Below, piece by piece: positions 62,393 through 64,000 of a DNA stretch of 64,000 nt (positions are counted from its first letter, which is position 1; every line of letters starts with the position of its first letter). The notes under the pieces are model-generated. The model had not been told where the DNA came from, searched no databases, and was given only the letters and a program-made list of their open reading frames with translations. The DNA is from Rhodoferax sp. Its GTDB lineage: Bacteria > Pseudomonadota > Gammaproteobacteria > Burkholderiales > Burkholderiaceae_C. Location: the NCBI RefSeq assembly GCF_030653815.1, contig NZ_JAURYQ010000042.1, positions 81,386-145,385 on the forward strand, given 5' to 3'. The position numbers and the translations under genes were made by a program.

Positions 62393-63247
62393 ATGCCCTC
62401 ATTCTTGCTTCAATTCGTTCGCCACTATTTGTTGAGCCTGCAGTTTTTCACGCGCATTCCGGTCACCGGGCGGCTGGCGGACTGGGTGGGTTTCAGCCCG
62501 GCCATGCTGCGGGCCAGCGCTGGCCATTTTCCGGGGGTGGGGGTGTTGATTGGTGGCTTGCTGGCGTTGTTTACCGCCGGCTTGCTGGTCGGGTTGCCGC
62601 CCACCGGTTCGGCTCCGCTGGTGGCCGCGGCGCTGGGCACCGCCCTGGGGGTGTTGTTGACCGGCGCTTTCCACGAAGACGGCTTGGCTGACGTGGCCGA
62701 CGGTCTGGGTGGCAGTGCCGACCGGGACCGGGCTTTGGTCATCATGAAAGACTCGCGGGTGGGTGCTTTTGGCGCCATTGCGGTGGTGTTGGTGCTGCTG
62801 TGCAAGGTGGCCTTGCTGGCACTGCTGGGCGACATCAGCGCACCGCTGCTGGTGGCTGCGCTGTTTGTGGCCCATGTGGTGTCGCGCACTTGGCCACTGC
62901 TGACCATCCGTTTGCTGCCGCATGTGGGTGATGTGGCGGGTTCCAAGTCCAAACCTTTGGCGGACCAGATCAGCCTGTTGGCTTTGTGCGCCGGTTTGCT
63001 CTGGTGTGGCCTGGCGCTGGCTTTGGTGGTCTATGTGCAGGCAGACACCGCTTACATTGCCATTCATGTGACCGACGAGGGTTTGCTGCAGGCCCTGATC
63101 AACGCGCTCATCGCCTCTGGGTTGGCGTGGGCTGTCATGACGCGCTGGTTCTGGCGGCGTCTGGGTGGCTTTACCGGGGATTGTCTGGGGGCCACGCAAC
63201 AGATTTGTGAGGTCGCGTTTTACCTGGGCTTGGGGTTGAGCCTGTGA
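62393..63247 (+). CDS. cobS: Adenosylcobinamide-GDP ribazoletransferase (cobalamin synthase)
   Basis: Start ATG 62393 (MPSFLLQFVRHYLLSLQFFT). The 284-residue integral membrane protein has FFTRIPV, LTGAFHEDGLADVADGLGGSADRDRALVIMKDSRVGAFG (metal-binding Asp cluster) and several membrane helices. It joins adenosylcobinamide-GDP and alpha-ribazole phosphate. The frame is open further upstream but shows no similarity. Its TGA overlaps the GTG of the phosphatase gene. It is separated from cobT by the minus-strand SOUL pair. Confidence 0.94.
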   Translation: MPSFLLQFVRHYLLSLQFFTRIPVTGRLADWVGFSPAMLRASAGHFPGVGVLIGGLLALFTAGLLVGLPPTGSAPLVAAALGTALGVLLTGAFHEDGLADVADGLGGSADRDRALVIMKDSRVGAFGAIAVVLVLLCKVALLALLGDISAPLLVAALFVAHVVSRTWPLLTIRLLPHVGDVAGSKSKPLADQISLLALCAGLLWCGLALALVVYVQADTAYIAIHVTDEGLLQALINALIASGLAWAVMTRWFWRRLGGFTGDCLGATQQICEVAFYLGLGLSL

Positions 63248-63822
63248 TCTGGCTGGTTCGCCACGCCCAGCCGCTGATTGCCCCTGGCGTTTGTTACGGT
63301 GCGCTGGATGTGCCTGCCGAGGTGGATGCCACGCAGCAAGCGGCCCATGGTTTGGCGCAGCGTTTGCCACCCGACGCGCGGGTACTTGTGTCGCCGCTGC
63401 TGCGCTGCCAGCAATTGGCGCAGGCCTTGCGGGTGTTGCGACCTGATCTGCGATTTGATACCAATGCACGGCTGGCCGAGATGAACTTTGGTGCTTGGGA
63501 AGGCCAGCGCTGGGACGCCTTGCCGCCTGAAGCTTTTGATGCCTGGACCAGTGACTTTTGGCACCACCGCGTGGGGGGCGGGGAGTGCGTGGGCGACTTT
63601 ATGGGCCGGGTCGCTGAGGTGTGGGATGCGGCGGTTGCCGAGTCCTTGCCAGGGGTGCCGCAGGTCTGGCTGACCCATGCCGGGGTGATCCGGGCAGTGC
63701 GACTGATCGCGTTGGGTCAGCGTGAGGTGCGTATGGCGGTGGATTGGCCGGCGGCTGCGCCTGGTTTCGGGGCGTGCTGGCGATACCTGGGACCGGCTGG
63801 CTGGCTGGAAGATGCCCTTTGA
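63244..63822 (+). CDS. Alpha-ribazole phosphatase
   Basis: The start is GTG 63244 (GTGA overlap with cobS). The 192-residue histidine phosphatase has LVRHAQP (catalytic His), SPLLRCQQLAQAL, EMNFGAWEGQRW and WLTHAGVIRAV. It removes the phosphate from alpha-ribazole phosphate or from adenosylcobalamin phosphate in the last step. The gene is often named cobC in enterobacteria; I leave the symbol empty to avoid a clash with the aminotransferase at 57531. Confidence 0.9.
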   Translation: MIWLVRHAQPLIAPGVCYGALDVPAEVDATQQAAHGLAQRLPPDARVLVSPLLRCQQLAQALRVLRPDLRFDTNARLAEMNFGAWEGQRWDALPPEAFDAWTSDFWHHRVGGGECVGDFMGRVAEVWDAAVAESLPGVPQVWLTHAGVIRAVRLIALGQREVRMAVDWPAAAPGFGACWRYLGPAGWLEDAL

Positions 63823-63827
63823 TACTG

Positions 63828-63862
63828 GGAGCCTGGGCGGCAGAGCGTTCTGCGCAGGTAAA
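63828..63862 (+). repeat. Third copy of the nnr repeat arm
   Basis: GGAGCCTGGGCGGCAGAGCG continues TTCTGCGCAGGTAAA. It matches 46994-47028 inside nnr (two differences near the start) and, inverted, 47059-47084. It lies between the cobalamin genes and the IS110-type transposase end. Confidence 0.85.
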
Positions 63863-63877
63863 GACACCGTTGTCTTT
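63860..63877 (-). terminator. Short hairpin at the end of the IS110-type gene
   Basis: AAAGACA and TGTCTTT form a perfect 7-bp stem with a CCGT loop, immediately after the transposase stop. It could act as a weak terminator or mark the end of the element. There is no long T-run. Confidence 0.35.
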
Positions 63878-63878
63878 G

Positions 63879-64000
63879 TCAAGCGGTAATCTGCCTCAAG
63901 TGATTGGGGTCGAAGGGTTTTCCTGACCGCAAGACGCCGTATGCAATTGCCAGAAGCTTGTGCATACACGCCACCACAATGACCTTGCCCGGCTTGTTCT
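63879..64000 (-). CDS. IS110-family transposase, C-terminal end (partial)
   Basis: The minus-strand frame entering from the right edge reads NKPGKVIVVACMHKLLAIAY then GVLRSGKPFDPNHLRQITA and TGA. The K--K-A--ACM-K-L-----V--G-P-(F/W)D pattern is typical of the C-terminus of IS110/IS116/IS902-type transposases. The rest lies outside the window. Confidence 0.75.
   Translation of the reverse strand, partial: NKPGKVIVVACMHKLLAIAYGVLRSGKPFDPNHLRQITA

Overview
The window looks like chromosome from a betaproteobacterium of the Comamonadaceae (Burkholderiales), perhaps Rhodoferax- or Polaromonas-like. This is inferred from the GC-rich backbone, the PhaR polyhydroxyalkanoate repressor, an EPS-type MarR regulator beside the surface-polysaccharide genes, and the style of the housekeeping proteins. 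No marker here fixes the genus.

Bases 1-29,430 are a surface-polysaccharide (O-antigen type) locus, transcribed almost wholly on the minus strand between the 3' end of metK and dnaB. Read in the direction of transcription, it starts with a MarR-type EPS regulator and a truncated wzz stub. Next comes a 3-C-methyl-2,6-dideoxyhexose module: NDP-hexose 2,3-dehydratase, Gfo/Idh/MocA reductase, RmlD-like reductase and C-methyltransferase. It is followed by a glycosyltransferase, an IS5-family insertion and a Wzx flippase. A pseudaminic acid module follows (pseC, pseF, pseG, pseH, pseI, without pseB) with a DUF115/Maf-like protein that may be the nonulosonate transferase. After it come a Wzy-like polymerase, an acetyltransferase and an N-acetimidoyl-L-fucosamine module (wbuX, wbuY, wbuZ, fnlA, fnlB, fnlC) with the WbuB-type transferase. 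The last genes are an epimerase/reductase, an initiating phosphoglycosyltransferase, a PglD/NeuD-type acyltransferase, a GT2 transferase and rmlC. The locus is a mosaic: several blocks are AT-rich and others GC-rich, with abrupt changes inside pseG and pseI. It carries scars of rmlB, rmlA, an older sugar transferase, an IS1634-type transposase and two decayed IS5 copies.

Bases 29,430-48,270 are ordinary GC-rich backbone: dnaB, a PIN-PhoH ATPase, bcp, a Mth938-domain protein, alaA, hom-thrC, a molybdenum cofactor run (mobB-moeA-moaD-moaE), phaR, rimO, tRNA-Leu(CAG), rnr, an SDR, nnr and a metallo-beta-lactamase-fold protein. The nnr gene contains an in-frame palindromic repeat insertion.

Bases 48,270-63,820 are a cobalamin uptake and late-synthesis regulon on the plus strand. 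A cobalamin riboswitch precedes a BtuB-type receptor. The following genes, mostly overlapping, encode two BtuF-like proteins (one with no visible signal peptide), CobU, BtuC, BtuD, CobO, BioB, CobD/CbiB, CobC, CobQ and CobT, then CobS and the alpha-ribazole phosphatase. A minus-strand pair, a 59-residue Cys-rich protein and a SOUL haem-binding protein, interrupts the run. There are no corrin-ring genes, so the set fits corrinoid uptake, salvage and nucleotide-loop assembly. The window ends in the C-terminus of an IS110-family transposase next to a dispersed repeat.
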